Shown piece after piece: positions 17,783-25,913 of a stretch of DNA of 64,000 nt. The DNA comes from CAWJMD01 sp963700925. GTDB taxonomy: Bacteria; Actinomycetota; Actinomycetes; Actinomycetales; CAWJMD01. The notes beneath the pieces were generated by a model that did not search any database, had not been told where the DNA came from, and worked only from the letters and a program-made list of their open reading frames with translations. The DNA lies in NCBI GenBank assembly GCA_963700925.1, contig OY969553.1, positions 248,001 through 312,000 on the forward strand, given 5' to 3'. The number at the start of each line of letters is the position of its first letter. Positions within the stretch are counted from its first letter, which is position 1. The position numbers and the translations under genes were made by a program.

Positions 17783-17813
17783 TTGGACTCCCCCGCGCGC
17801 ACTCGGTTAGAGT
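17783..17813 (+). promoter_or_regulatory. Probable promoter of the Gly-Cys-Val tRNA cluster
   Basis: TTGGAC (17783-17788) and TTAGAG/TAGAGT (17807-17813) are spaced 18-19 bp apart. Transcription would start near 17820, about 30 nt before tRNA-Gly. This is a good sigma-70-type match for a high-GC genome. Confidence 0.6.
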
Positions 17814-17850
17814 TCCCGAGCACGCCACGCTCCTCGGAGCGCGGCATCGT

Positions 17851-17923
17851 GCGGACGTGGCTCAGTTGGTAGAGCATCACCTTGCCAAGGTGAGGGTCGC
17901 GGGTTCGAATCCCGTCGTCCGCT
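17851..17923 (+). tRNA. tRNA-Gly (anticodon GCC)
   Basis: A 73-nt cloverleaf. The acceptor GCGGACG pairs with CGTCCGC, the D-arm contains GGCTCAGTTGGTAGAGC, the anticodon loop TTGCCAA gives GCC, and the T-arm has GGGTTCGAATCCC. The discriminator is T and CCA is not encoded. Confidence 0.97.
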
Positions 17924-17956
17924 CGGAGGCACTGTCGAGACGGCAGCCTGTCTCGC

Positions 17957-18027
17957 GGTGGAGTGGCCGAGAGGCGAGGCAACGGCCTGCAAAGCCGTCT
18001 ACACGGGTTCAAATCCCGTCTCCACCT
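17957..18027 (+). tRNA. tRNA-Cys (anticodon GCA)
   Basis: A 71-nt cloverleaf. The acceptor GGTGGAG pairs with CTCCACC, the anticodon stem ACGGC/GCCGT encloses loop CTGCAAA (GCA), and the T-arm has GGGTTCAAATCCC. CCA is not encoded. It lies 33 bp after tRNA-Gly in the same cluster. Confidence 0.96.
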
Positions 18028-18079
18028 CTCTGCACGGATCCACTGCGGTGCCGCGAGCACGGCAGGTGAAACACCGCAC

Positions 18080-18151
18080 GGGCGATTGGCGCAGCGGTAG
18101 CGCGCTTCCCTGACACGGAAGAGGTCACTGGTTCGATCCCAGTATCGCCCA
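18080..18151 (+). tRNA. tRNA-Val (anticodon GAC)
   Basis: A 72-nt cloverleaf with the same acceptor (GGGCGAT/ATCGCCC) as the tRNA-Val(CAC) on the other strand. The anticodon stem CTTCC/GGAAG encloses CTGACAC (GAC). CCA is encoded (18152-18154). It is the last gene of the tRNA cluster. Confidence 0.97.
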
Positions 18152-18168
18152 CCAGCACCACAGGTCGG

Positions 18169-18198
18169 AGGCCTTCACCGCTTGTGCGGTGAGGGCCT
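18169..18198. terminator. Inverted repeat at the end of the tRNA cluster and of the DUF5995 gene
   Basis: AGGCCTTCACCGC (18169-18181) pairs with GCGGTGAGGGCCT (18186-18198) over a TTGT loop with a single G-T wobble. It starts 15 bp after the tRNA-Val CCA and overlaps the last codons of the convergent DUF5995 gene, so it probably stops transcription in both directions. There is no T-run. Confidence 0.6.
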
Positions 18199-18930
18199 TC
18201 TCGACGTTCGGGGCGGCGAGCCCGGTCCCAGCAAGAGCCGGCGGCCGACGGGGGTGAGCAGACACCGGGAGGCCATCCCGACGGTGTGCCCGAGCATGGC
18301 CACGTACCGGGCGGCCAAGAAGTCCAGTGGCCCCGTCGCCCACAGAGTCTCGACGTTGACCCAGGCCAGGTCGCGTGCCTTCTCGATCTTCCAGGCGCTG
18401 ACCAGATGGACGAGCGGGTCCACCTCCTCATCCACGAGCTGCCCGATTTCGGTGAGGAAGGAACGCCGGATCTCCGACTCCACCTCGGCCAGCAGATCGT
18501 TGACCGCCTCGTAGTCCCGACGGACCGACCTGCGGCCAGGAGTGACGCCGCGGGACCTGCAGGTGGCCACCACAGCCAGCGGGAGGTCGTTCTCGATATG
18601 GGCGTTCATCCCCGCGAGGGCGTACTGGATCGGGAAGATGCCTCGGGTGTCGCGTTCCTCGAACAGCGGCGCCCACGCGGAGGGCACCTTGCCGCCCCCG
18701 ACGCCCACGTCACACGCGGCGATCCACAGTCCGGCGAAGCGCACGTCGAGTTCCTGCATGAACTCCGGGTCCGCAAACGTCGTGCCCGTCTTCAGCTCGG
18801 CCGCGACTCGTTCGGTCACGCGCAGGTACATGGCGTTGAACACCGCCACACCGTCGCCGGGCGACAGGCCGCGCTGGATCTTCTTCAACCGGGCGACCAC
18901 CCCTGCGACCGTGTTCGGCACCCGTGTCAT
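18175..18930 (-). CDS. DUF5995 family protein
   Basis: A 251-aa protein matching the actinobacterial DUF5995 pattern: an N-terminal helix around GDGVAVFNAMYLRVT, a central FPIQYALAGMNAHIENDLPLAV stretch rich in His/Asn, and LTPVGRRLLLG near the end. No enzymatic function is established for the family, and no signal peptide or membrane segment is evident. The ATG start is at MTRVPNTVAG. It lies tail-to-tail with the tRNA cluster and its 3' end carries half of the shared terminator hairpin. Confidence 0.72.
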   Translation of the reverse strand: MTRVPNTVAGVVARLKKIQRGLSPGDGVAVFNAMYLRVTERVAAELKTGTTFADPEFMQELDVRFAGLWIAACDVGVGGGKVPSAWAPLFEERDTRGIFPIQYALAGMNAHIENDLPLAVVATCRSRGVTPGRRSVRRDYEAVNDLLAEVESEIRRSFLTEIGQLVDEEVDPLVHLVSAWKIEKARDLAWVNVETLWATGPLDFLAARYVAMLGHTVGMASRCLLTPVGRRLLLGPGSPPRTSRRPSPHKR

Positions 18931-19047
18931 TCGACGTCACCCGCCTCGTCGCGCCAACCCGCCCTCCGGCCCGACATTGCGCGGCCACCGGCCACCGAGC
19001 CTAACCGCCGACCACGCTAGTCGAAGGAAGCGCGCCGCTGCATCGCT

Positions 19048-19122
19048 CCGTCATGCTCTGGTCCGCCCGCGTCAAGAACGCGTCAGGAATCTCCACGACG
19101 GCGTCAGAACCCCGTCAAGGTG
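19048..19122 (+). promoter_or_regulatory. Phased GTCA direct repeats upstream of the transporter-kdpDE-like operon
   Basis: GTCA occurs at 19050, 19071, 19082, 19103 and 19114 (spacings 21, 11, 21, 11), each within the consensus [GC]CGTCA[AG][GA]A; a degenerate GTCC at 19061 completes a third 11-bp pair. All copies therefore lie on one face of the helix. OmpR/PhoB-family regulators bind tandem direct repeats about 11 bp apart, so this is a candidate operator for the KdpE-like regulator encoded in the operon. It ends about 38 bp before the transporter ATG, next to where a -35 region would be if the message is nearly leaderless. Confidence 0.6.
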
Positions 19123-19159
19123 GACCGCAGGCGATCGCGGACGGCCAACAGTAATCGTC

Positions 19160-21133
19160 ATGAGCATCTTGCTGACCGTCCCGAAGCGACTCCTCGTGGG
19201 ACGCCCGCTTCGCAGCGAACGACTCGGCGACACCCTCCTCCCGAAGAAGCTCGCCCTCCCTGTGTTCTGCAGCGACCCGCTGTCGTCCAATGCCTATGCG
19301 ACGGAGGAGATCCTGCTCATGCTGAGCATGGGTGGGCTGGCGCTGCTGTACCTGACCCCGTGGGTCGCCGCGGCCGTGGTCCTGCTGCTGGTCGTGGTCG
19401 TCGTGTCCTATCGGCAGACGTGTCGCGCATACCCGGACGGTGGGGGTGCCTACGCCGTCAGCCGAGCAAACCTCGGGCCCAACGCGGCACTGGTTGCTGC
19501 GAGCGCGCTGCTCGTCGACTACGTCCTCACCGTTGCGGTGTCCGTTGCCGCTGGGGTGGCCAACATCGTGTCCGCCTTCCCCGAGCTGGCCCCTCATGCC
19601 GTCGGCATCTCGCTGGGTTTCGTCGCTCTGCTCTCGGTGATGAACCTGCGTGGCACGAAGGAGTCCGGCACCGTCTTCGCGATCCCGACCTACGGGTTCC
19701 TCGTCACGGTCTTCCTGATGCTCGGCATGGGCGCCTTCCGGTCATTGACCGGTGATGCCCCGGTGGCGGAGTCGGCTTCGTTCGTGATCACGGAGGAACA
19801 CGAGGTCAGCGGGCTGCTGCTGATCGCGCTGGTGCTGCGAGCGTTCTCGTCCGGCTGCACCGCCCTGACCGGGGTGGAGGCGGTCTCCAACGGCGTGCCC
19901 AGCTTCCGTCCGCCCAAGTCTCGCAATGCGGCAGCGACGCTGGCCATCATGGGTGGCCTCACGATCGCGATGTTCGTCGGCATCACGGCGCTTGCGCTGG
20001 TCGCGGACGTCCATGTGGCCCACGATCCTTCCCAGCTGGTGGGCGCTCCCGCCGACTACGTGCAGCGCACGGTCATCGCGCAGAACGCAGGCGCGGTCTT
20101 CGGTACGGGGTCGGTCATGTTCTTTGCCGTGCAAGGGTTTACGGCGGCCATCCTGATCCTGGCCGCGAACACCGCATACAACGGGTTCCCGATCCTGGCC
20201 TCGATCCTCAGCGCGGACGGTTACCTGCCGCGCCAGTTCCACCGTCGCGGTGACCGGCTCGTGTTCTCCAACGGAATCATCGTTCTCGCGGTGCTGGCCG
20301 GGGCCCTGATCTTTGCCTTCGACGCTTCCACCACCCGGCTGATCCAGCTGTACATCATCGGCGTCTTCGTGTCCTTCACCCTGAGCCAGTGGGGAATGGT
20401 CCGACACTGGACGACAGAGCTGGGCCGACCCGGTGACGACCCGCGGCGAGGGCAGATGTTGCGGGCACGCGCGATCAACGGGCTCGGCGCTGCCCTGACG
20501 GCGCTGGTCCTTGTGGTGGTGCTGCTGACGAAGTTCACTCACGGCGCCTACCTGGTCGTGATCGCGATGCCGACCTTGTTCATCCTGATGCGCGCGATCA
20601 AGCGCCACTACGACAAGGTCTCACTGGAGCTGCGACCGGCGGCCGGCGGCGCCACGCTCCCGAGTCGAGTGCATGCGGTGGTTCTGGTCTCCAGGCTGCA
20701 CGCCCCCACCCTGCAGGCTCTGGCCTACGCCCGTGCCACCCGGCCGAGCAGCCTGACGGCAGTGACGTCGCAGACCTCCAGCGAAGAGACCCGGGCCCTC
20801 CAGCGCGAGTGGGCGGAGCGGGACATCCCGGTGAGTCTCGTGATCCTCGACTCCCCCTACCGCGACGTCACGGGGCCGGTCCTGGACTACATCGCAGGCG
20901 TCCGCCGCCGGAGTCCCCGAGATGTGGTCGCGGTGTTCATTCCGGAGTACGTCGTCGGGCACTGGTGGGAGCACCTCCTTCACAACCAGAGTGCGCTGCG
21001 GCTGAAGGCACGTCTGCTGTTCCGGTCGGGCGTCATGGTCACCAGCGTCCCGTGGCAGCTTCGCTCGGCTGACCGCAACGTTGCGCGTGACCATGCCACC
21101 GACACGCGTTCTCGTGTGACAGTTGGGAAGTGA
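19160..21133 (+). CDS. APC-superfamily transporter, KimA-like (putative potassium importer)
   Basis: A 657-aa protein with about 12 membrane helices and a C-terminal cytosolic domain of roughly 150 residues (VHAVVLVSRLHAPTLQALAYARATRP onward) that resembles a universal-stress fold. That layout is typical of the KimA/YdaO branch of the APC superfamily, high-affinity K+/H+ symporters in Firmicutes. Database annotation of such genes is often 'amino acid permease'. Translational coupling to a KdpD-like kinase and a KdpE-like regulator favours potassium as substrate; this remains inference. The ATG lacks a clear Shine-Dalgarno sequence. Confidence 0.75.
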   Translation: MSILLTVPKRLLVGRPLRSERLGDTLLPKKLALPVFCSDPLSSNAYATEEILLMLSMGGLALLYLTPWVAAAVVLLLVVVVVSYRQTCRAYPDGGGAYAVSRANLGPNAALVAASALLVDYVLTVAVSVAAGVANIVSAFPELAPHAVGISLGFVALLSVMNLRGTKESGTVFAIPTYGFLVTVFLMLGMGAFRSLTGDAPVAESASFVITEEHEVSGLLLIALVLRAFSSGCTALTGVEAVSNGVPSFRPPKSRNAAATLAIMGGLTIAMFVGITALALVADVHVAHDPSQLVGAPADYVQRTVIAQNAGAVFGTGSVMFFAVQGFTAAILILAANTAYNGFPILASILSADGYLPRQFHRRGDRLVFSNGIIVLAVLAGALIFAFDASTTRLIQLYIIGVFVSFTLSQWGMVRHWTTELGRPGDDPRRGQMLRARAINGLGAALTALVLVVVLLTKFTHGAYLVVIAMPTLFILMRAIKRHYDKVSLELRPAAGGATLPSRVHAVVLVSRLHAPTLQALAYARATRPSSLTAVTSQTSSEETRALQREWAERDIPVSLVILDSPYRDVTGPVLDYIAGVRRRSPRDVVAVFIPEYVVGHWWEHLLHNQSALRLKARLLFRSGVMVTSVPWQLRSADRNVARDHATDTRSRVTVGK

Positions 21134-22578
21134 CCGAGGCAGACGCCAGGCGAGGGGCAGCGCTGCCGCAGCTGGGACGCGGCCTGACCCGGCGCCGGCG
21201 AGGGGGCGGTCTCCTGCTCGGGGTGGCTGCCCTGCCTGCCCTGACTGGTGTTCTCGTTGCGGTGCGGGGAGAGCTCGCGCTGGGCAGCGTGCTGCTGCTG
21301 TATCTGGTTGCCGTCGTGGCGATCTCGGTCGTCGGGGGCATCGTCGCCGGTTCGGCAGCCGCCGTCGCGTCCTTCCTGATGGCGAACTTCTTCCTTACCC
21401 CGCCGTTCCACACCTTCGTCGTCGAGGATCGAGACAGCGTCATCGCCCTGCTGGTGTTCCTCGGGGTCGCGGTCACCGTCAGCGTCCTCGTCGACGTCGC
21501 AGCGCGCCGGCAGGCGGCGGTGGTCCGCAGCGAGGCCGAGGGCGCTCTGCTCGCTCGACTCACTGCCGAACCCCTGGCCGGAAGCTCAGCCGAAGACGTT
21601 CTCGCGGAGGTCGCGACCACGTTCGGCCTCGACAGCGTCGTGCTGCTCGACCGGGAGGACTCACGTCAGACCGTCGTGGCCCGGGTCGGCCCGGTCACCG
21701 ACTCGGCGCCGACTGTGAAGATCGAGGCCGGCGGACGTCGAATGCTCCACGGTCACGGGCGGCAGCTGTTCGCGGAAGACCGGCGCCTGCTCGGACGACT
21801 CGCACACGCCGCCAGTCGGGCAGTCGACGCGCGCGCTTTGGCCGGTGAGGCCTCGCGAGCCCGCGAGCTCGCCGAGGTCGACCGACTGCGCTCGGCACTG
21901 CTTGCCGCGGTCGGGCACGACCTACGGACTCCCCTCGCTGCCATCAAGGCGGCGGCGGCAACGCTGCACCAGCCGGACATCCACCTCGACGACGCTGAAC
22001 GCGACGACCTGCTGACCACCATCGAGTCGGGAGCTGACCGACTCACGGACCTGATCGCGAACCTTCTCGACCTCAGCCGGCTGGAGGCGGGCGCCCTCAA
22101 AGTCGACCTGGAGCCCGTCTCCCTTGACGAGGTCGTCGGACGCATCCTCATCGACCGGCAGGCACACGCGGTGCAGAACCGGATCACGGACGACGAGGCC
22201 CGCGTGCTCGCCGACGCGGGTCTGCTCGAGCGCGTCCTGGCGAACCTCGTCGACAACGCCCGGAAGCACGCACCCGACGACTCTCCGGTCATCGTCGACG
22301 CACGCCGCGTGGATGACAGAGTGGTGATCTCGGTAGTGGACCGCGGACCCGGTGTCGCGGAAGGCGACTGGCAGCAGATGTTCGTCCCGTTCCAACGCCT
22401 GCACGACCATCGCAGCGACACCGGCATCGGCCTTGGACTGGCCATCGCTCGCGGGTTCACCGAGGCCATGGGCGGGACCCTCGAGCCGGCCCACACGCCC
22501 GGGGGCGGGCTCACGATGTCGCTCACTCTGCCTCGAGCACAAGGGGTTTCACCTGGCGGAGAGGGCGGCGACCGGTGA
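21130..22578 (+). CDS. KdpD-like sensor histidine kinase (DUF4118), lacking the N-terminal KdpD domain
   Basis: A 482-aa kinase. Four hydrophobic segments between about 27 and 122 form a DUF4118 membrane domain with the characteristic ANFFLTPPFHTF loop. A GAF-like region (about 135-235) follows, then the H-box VGHDLRTPLA (H263), N box NLVDNARKHAP, G1 DRGPGV and G2 GIGLGLAI. Compared with full KdpD (about 900 aa), the N-terminal KdpD/USP cytosolic part is missing. Its GTG start overlaps the transporter stop (GTGA). The USP-like domain of the neighbouring transporter may take the place of the missing half. Confidence 0.85.
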   Translation: MTEADARRGAALPQLGRGLTRRRRGGGLLLGVAALPALTGVLVAVRGELALGSVLLLYLVAVVAISVVGGIVAGSAAAVASFLMANFFLTPPFHTFVVEDRDSVIALLVFLGVAVTVSVLVDVAARRQAAVVRSEAEGALLARLTAEPLAGSSAEDVLAEVATTFGLDSVVLLDREDSRQTVVARVGPVTDSAPTVKIEAGGRRMLHGHGRQLFAEDRRLLGRLAHAASRAVDARALAGEASRARELAEVDRLRSALLAAVGHDLRTPLAAIKAAAATLHQPDIHLDDAERDDLLTTIESGADRLTDLIANLLDLSRLEAGALKVDLEPVSLDEVVGRILIDRQAHAVQNRITDDEARVLADAGLLERVLANLVDNARKHAPDDSPVIVDARRVDDRVVISVVDRGPGVAEGDWQQMFVPFQRLHDHRSDTGIGLGLAIARGFTEAMGGTLEPAHTPGGGLTMSLTLPRAQGVSPGGEGGDR

Positions 22579-23252
22579 AGCGGGTCCTGGTCGTCGACGA
22601 CGAATCCGGCCTCGCGCGTGCGCTTGCCATCAACCTGCGCGCACACGGCTTCACGTCCGAAGTGGCCGGCACCGGCGCTGAGGCCCTCGCCGCGGCCCGC
22701 GTCAACCCACCCGACCTCGTCATCCTGGATCTCGGGCTCCCCGACCTGGACGGCATCGACGTGGTCCGCGGCCTGCGAGCCTGGCTCCAGTCCCCCATCC
22801 TCGTTCTCTCCGCACGCCAGACGGAGGTCGAGAAGGTCGCCGCGCTCGACGCCGGCGCAGACGACTACGTGACCAAGCCCTTCGGCATGGACGAGCTCCT
22901 GGCCCGAGTGCGCGCCGCCCTTCGAAGAGGATCACCGAGCCCGGCGACCTCTCCGGTCGTTGAGACCGACTCGTTCACCATCGACATCGGCGCCCACCGT
23001 GTCACGGTCAACGGTCACGACTGCCGACTCACACCCACCGAGTGGCACCTGCTCGAGATCCTCGCGCGCCATCCCGGACAGCTCGTCACGGGGCGACAGC
23101 TGCTCCAGGAGGTCTGGGGTCCGTCTTACGGCACCGAGACCAACTACCTCCGGGTGTACGTGTCCCAGCTGCGCCGCAAGCTGGAGAAGGACCCAGCAGC
23201 CCCGCGGCACATCATCACGGAATCTGGAGTGGGATACCGGTTCGAGATCTGA
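22575..23252 (+). CDS. KdpE-like OmpR-family response regulator
   Basis: A 225-aa regulator. The receiver domain has D8/D9 and phospho-acceptor D52 (VILDLGLPDLDG), S79 and K101 (YVTKPFG). A C-terminal OmpR winged helix follows (LTPTEWHLLEILARHPG, YLRVYVSQLRRKLE, GVGYRFEI). The GTG start overlaps the kinase stop (GTGA), so the three genes form one operon. It probably binds the phased repeats upstream of the operon, giving feedback control. Confidence 0.87.
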   Translation: MKRVLVVDDESGLARALAINLRAHGFTSEVAGTGAEALAAARVNPPDLVILDLGLPDLDGIDVVRGLRAWLQSPILVLSARQTEVEKVAALDAGADDYVTKPFGMDELLARVRAALRRGSPSPATSPVVETDSFTIDIGAHRVTVNGHDCRLTPTEWHLLEILARHPGQLVTGRQLLQEVWGPSYGTETNYLRVYVSQLRRKLEKDPAAPRHIITESGVGYRFEI

Positions 23253-23267
23253 ACGAACAGGCAGTGG

Positions 23268-24176
23268 TCAGCCGCGGCGCAGCTGCGCCACCAGCGAAAC
23301 CTGGCCGAGCGGGTCGTCGGCGGTCATCCAGTAGATGTGCTCGACGCCCAGTTCTGCAGCCTGGTCGATGTCGGCGGCAACCTGCTCGGGCGAACCGGTC
23401 AGGGGTCCGCGCTCGTCCTGCGGCTCGGCGGTGACGTTGCCGTTCACCTGGACCATCACCGGCAGGGTGTCGGGGTCGATGCCGGCGGCCTCGGCCGCCG
23501 CACGAAAGGCCTCGATGCTCGCGCGGGTCGTGTCCCAGTCGAAGATCACCGTGGTCAGCCCGCAACCGAGTCGTGCGGCGCGCTCGAGCGACGACGGTGA
23601 ACCGGCGCCCACCACCAGGCGTGGGCCCCCTGGGCGGACCGGCTTCGGGCCGATGTCGGCTTCGGGGATCCGGTAAAAGCGGCCCTCGAAGTGCACCGGG
23701 TCGGGACCCCAGACGGCCCGCATGGCGAGGAGGTGCTCCTCGAAACCCGCGCCACGCCGCTTCCACGAGACGCCCGCGGCGTCGTACTCCTCCTTCATCC
23801 AGCCCTGGCCGATTCCTGCGATCAGCCGACCTCCGCTGAACCGGTCCAGCGTGGCCAGTCGGCGCGCGAGGATGACCGGGCTCTGGAACAGCGCGCCGAG
23901 CACGCTGGTGCCCAGGGCGATCCGGCTGGTTCGGGCCGCGACGTACGTGAGCGTCTCGACCGGGTCGTACACCGTGCCGAAGTCCTCGGGCGCATCCATC
24001 ACCGGGCCGCCCGGGCCGCCCATCGCGATCGGCACGGTCGGCCGCATCAGCCGATCCCAGGACCACACCGAGTCCAACCCGACCCGCTCAGCCTCATCCC
24101 CGACCTGCGCGATGGCCTCGGGTGAGGCACCTCGACCCGCCACCGGAAGGTGCACACCCAGCTTGACCGACGTCAT
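23268..24176 (-). CDS. LLM-class flavin/F420-dependent oxidoreductase
   Basis: A 302-aa luciferase-like monooxygenase fold protein. Typical segments are SVWSWDRLM, TSRIALGTSVL, LATLDRFSGGRLIAGIGQGW and GVSWKRRGAGFEEHL. Actinobacterial proteins of this layout usually bind coenzyme F420, though FMN cannot be excluded from sequence. The substrate is unknown. The ATG at MTSVKLG was chosen for the AGGGAG about six bases upstream and homology starting there. It converges on the KdpE-like gene 15 bp away. Confidence 0.82.
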   Translation of the reverse strand: MTSVKLGVHLPVAGRGASPEAIAQVGDEAERVGLDSVWSWDRLMRPTVPIAMGGPGGPVMDAPEDFGTVYDPVETLTYVAARTSRIALGTSVLGALFQSPVILARRLATLDRFSGGRLIAGIGQGWMKEEYDAAGVSWKRRGAGFEEHLLAMRAVWGPDPVHFEGRFYRIPEADIGPKPVRPGGPRLVVGAGSPSSLERAARLGCGLTTVIFDWDTTRASIEAFRAAAEAAGIDPDTLPVMVQVNGNVTAEPQDERGPLTGSPEQVAADIDQAAELGVEHIYWMTADDPLGQVSLVAQLRRG

Positions 24177-24295
24177 CTGTCTCCCTCTCGTCGTCTCGTG
24201 CCAGGTCAGACTTGCTCCGCCGCCGATGCTCATCGGTTGACGCGCAACAGCGAGCGGAAGGCGGCGACCACGACACCCTGTGAAAGGCTCCGAGC

Positions 24296-24727
24296 ATGGG
24301 CGGATACTCGTGGAACCTGGACACCGAAGGCGTCGACTGGGAGGAGCTCTCCGAGCTCTACCGGATCGCCCCGTTGGGTGAGAAACCCCCGGCAGCACTG
24401 GCAACGGTGTTCTCCAACAGCATGTTCGTGTGCCTCGTGACAGAGAACGGACGTCTCGTGGGAGCCGGTCGCGCAATCGCCGACGGGCTCGACTGCGCGT
24501 ACATCGCGGACGTCGCAGTACATCCCGACCACCAGGGGAAGGGCCTGGGAACCGGCGTGATCCGCGAGCTCGTCCGCCAGGCGGAAGGGCACAAGAAGAT
24601 CCTCCTGTATGCGAACCCCGGAGCTGAGCCGTTCTACGTCAAGCTCGGGTTCCTGCGGATGAACACGGCCATGGCGATCTGGTCGGACCCGCAGCGGGCC
24701 ATCGACTCCGGTGTGCTGAGCCCCTGA
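24296..24727 (+). CDS. GNAT family N-acetyltransferase
   Basis: A 143-aa single-domain GNAT enzyme. Acetyl-CoA-binding motif A is VAVHPDHQGKGLGTGVI, and the C-terminal YANPGAEPFYVKLGF motif B is typical. The acceptor is unknown. The ATG start is supported by the family's usual length. The gene is divergent from the LLM oxidoreductase and convergent with the AlkZ-like gene 27 bp downstream. Confidence 0.85.
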   Translation: MGGYSWNLDTEGVDWEELSELYRIAPLGEKPPAALATVFSNSMFVCLVTENGRLVGAGRAIADGLDCAYIADVAVHPDHQGKGLGTGVIRELVRQAEGHKKILLYANPGAEPFYVKLGFLRMNTAMAIWSDPQRAIDSGVLSP

Positions 24728-24754
24728 TCCCTTCTCTCGGTGGCGATCACGCGC

Positions 24755-25867
24755 TCAGATGATCTCGACCGTCGCCGCCGCCGCCCCGCGGTCTACGAAG
24801 GAGTGGAGCCGGTGGGCCTCGTCGAGGACGGCTGCGGTTTCCGGGTCTGACAGCAGCCGGAACGGCTTGACGCGCAACGTGGACCCGTCCAGCTCCCAGA
24901 CGCCGCGGACATAGCCGTCGACGAGGAAGCTCGGTAGCACCATGGCGCCGCCGGGCATGACCTCTCGGCGGTCGTCGTCGCTGATCACACGGGTGCGGTC
25001 CTTGTGGCCGAGCAGCACGTTGTCGAAGGCGGGCAGGAATCGCACCGGGACGGGCGAGTCCGCAGGCGCGAGCTCCCCTTCGGGCAGGTCGAAGAGCTCG
25101 CGTCCGTGCTCGTCACGCAGCACTCGAAGCTCGGAACGCATGTCGTCGAACACCTCTCGCAGCCGGGTCACGCCCGACCACGTCTGCGCGTCCATCACAC
25201 CGGCAGGACCGAAGGCCGCGAGGTACCGGCGGACCATGGTCGCCAGCCGGCTCGCGGCATCCGCCTCGGCGGTCGGCTCGCCGTCCAGCCACGCCTCGGC
25301 GAGGGTCACCGAGATTCCACCGCGCGTGCCCCATCCGCCGAACGCCGCGGTCGCCGGCGCGTGCACGAGTGGCACCTGCAGCTCGACGATGCTCGCGAGG
25401 ATGCGCCCGTCGTGCTCCGGATACGTCCCGGCGAGCGCCTGGGCCAGCTCCCGGCGCGGCACCGTACGCTCGCCCAGCAGTGCCCTTCCCTCGGACGTGA
25501 GACGTGCCAGGTCCACGCCGACGCTCTGCCTCGCGTAGTAGGCCCCGCGCGACTGGCGGTCGAGGGTCGGCTGCACGACCGCGCGCAGCCAGCGGAAGTC
25601 GTCACCAGCGACGAGGTGCTGGGTCACTCGCAGCGCGGTCGAGCGCACCACCGTCCGGTCGTCGAGCAGGGCGGTCAGCTGGTCGTGGCGGAAGCCCTCC
25701 ACGCGCGTCCACAGGCCGACGTACGGCCAGTTGGGCTCCTGGGCCTGCAGCGCGACCAGGCGCCGGACGACCTCGATCGGCGGACGCGTGACGCGCTCGG
25801 TGAGGAACTGCCGTTGCAGGAGTGTGCGGTTCAGGACGTCCCGGGAGACGACGGCTGGTGTGGTCAC
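24755..25867 (-). CDS. AlkZ/AlkX-like HTH_42 winged-helix protein (putative DNA glycosylase)
   Basis: A 370-aa protein of the HTH_42 family (PF06224). The catalytic QxQ motif is conserved as Q41-A-Q43 in LVALQAQEPNWPYVGLW, and the C-terminal half contains FLPAFDNVLLGHKDR. Characterised members (Streptomyces AlkZ, E. coli YcaQ/AlkX) are DNA glycosylases that unhook interstrand crosslinks or remove alkylated bases. The QxQ motif suggests this copy is active. The GTG start matches the family N-terminus. Confidence 0.8.
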   Translation of the reverse strand: MTTPAVVSRDVLNRTLLQRQFLTERVTRPPIEVVRRLVALQAQEPNWPYVGLWTRVEGFRHDQLTALLDDRTVVRSTALRVTQHLVAGDDFRWLRAVVQPTLDRQSRGAYYARQSVGVDLARLTSEGRALLGERTVPRRELAQALAGTYPEHDGRILASIVELQVPLVHAPATAAFGGWGTRGGISVTLAEAWLDGEPTAEADAASRLATMVRRYLAAFGPAGVMDAQTWSGVTRLREVFDDMRSELRVLRDEHGRELFDLPEGELAPADSPVPVRFLPAFDNVLLGHKDRTRVISDDDRREVMPGGAMVLPSFLVDGYVRGVWELDGSTLRVKPFRLLSDPETAAVLDEAHRLHSFVDRGAAAATVEII

Positions 25868-25913
25868 CCCCGCATCATGCCGTCGCCCGCACCTCCGACG
25901 GGAGGCCGCCTCG

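Noticed and set aside
18080..18200. Possible integrative-element attachment site at the tRNA-Val(GAC) 3' end
   Set aside because: No integrase, no repeated tRNA 3' segment downstream and no mobile genes follow; the hairpin after the tRNA is better read as a terminator.
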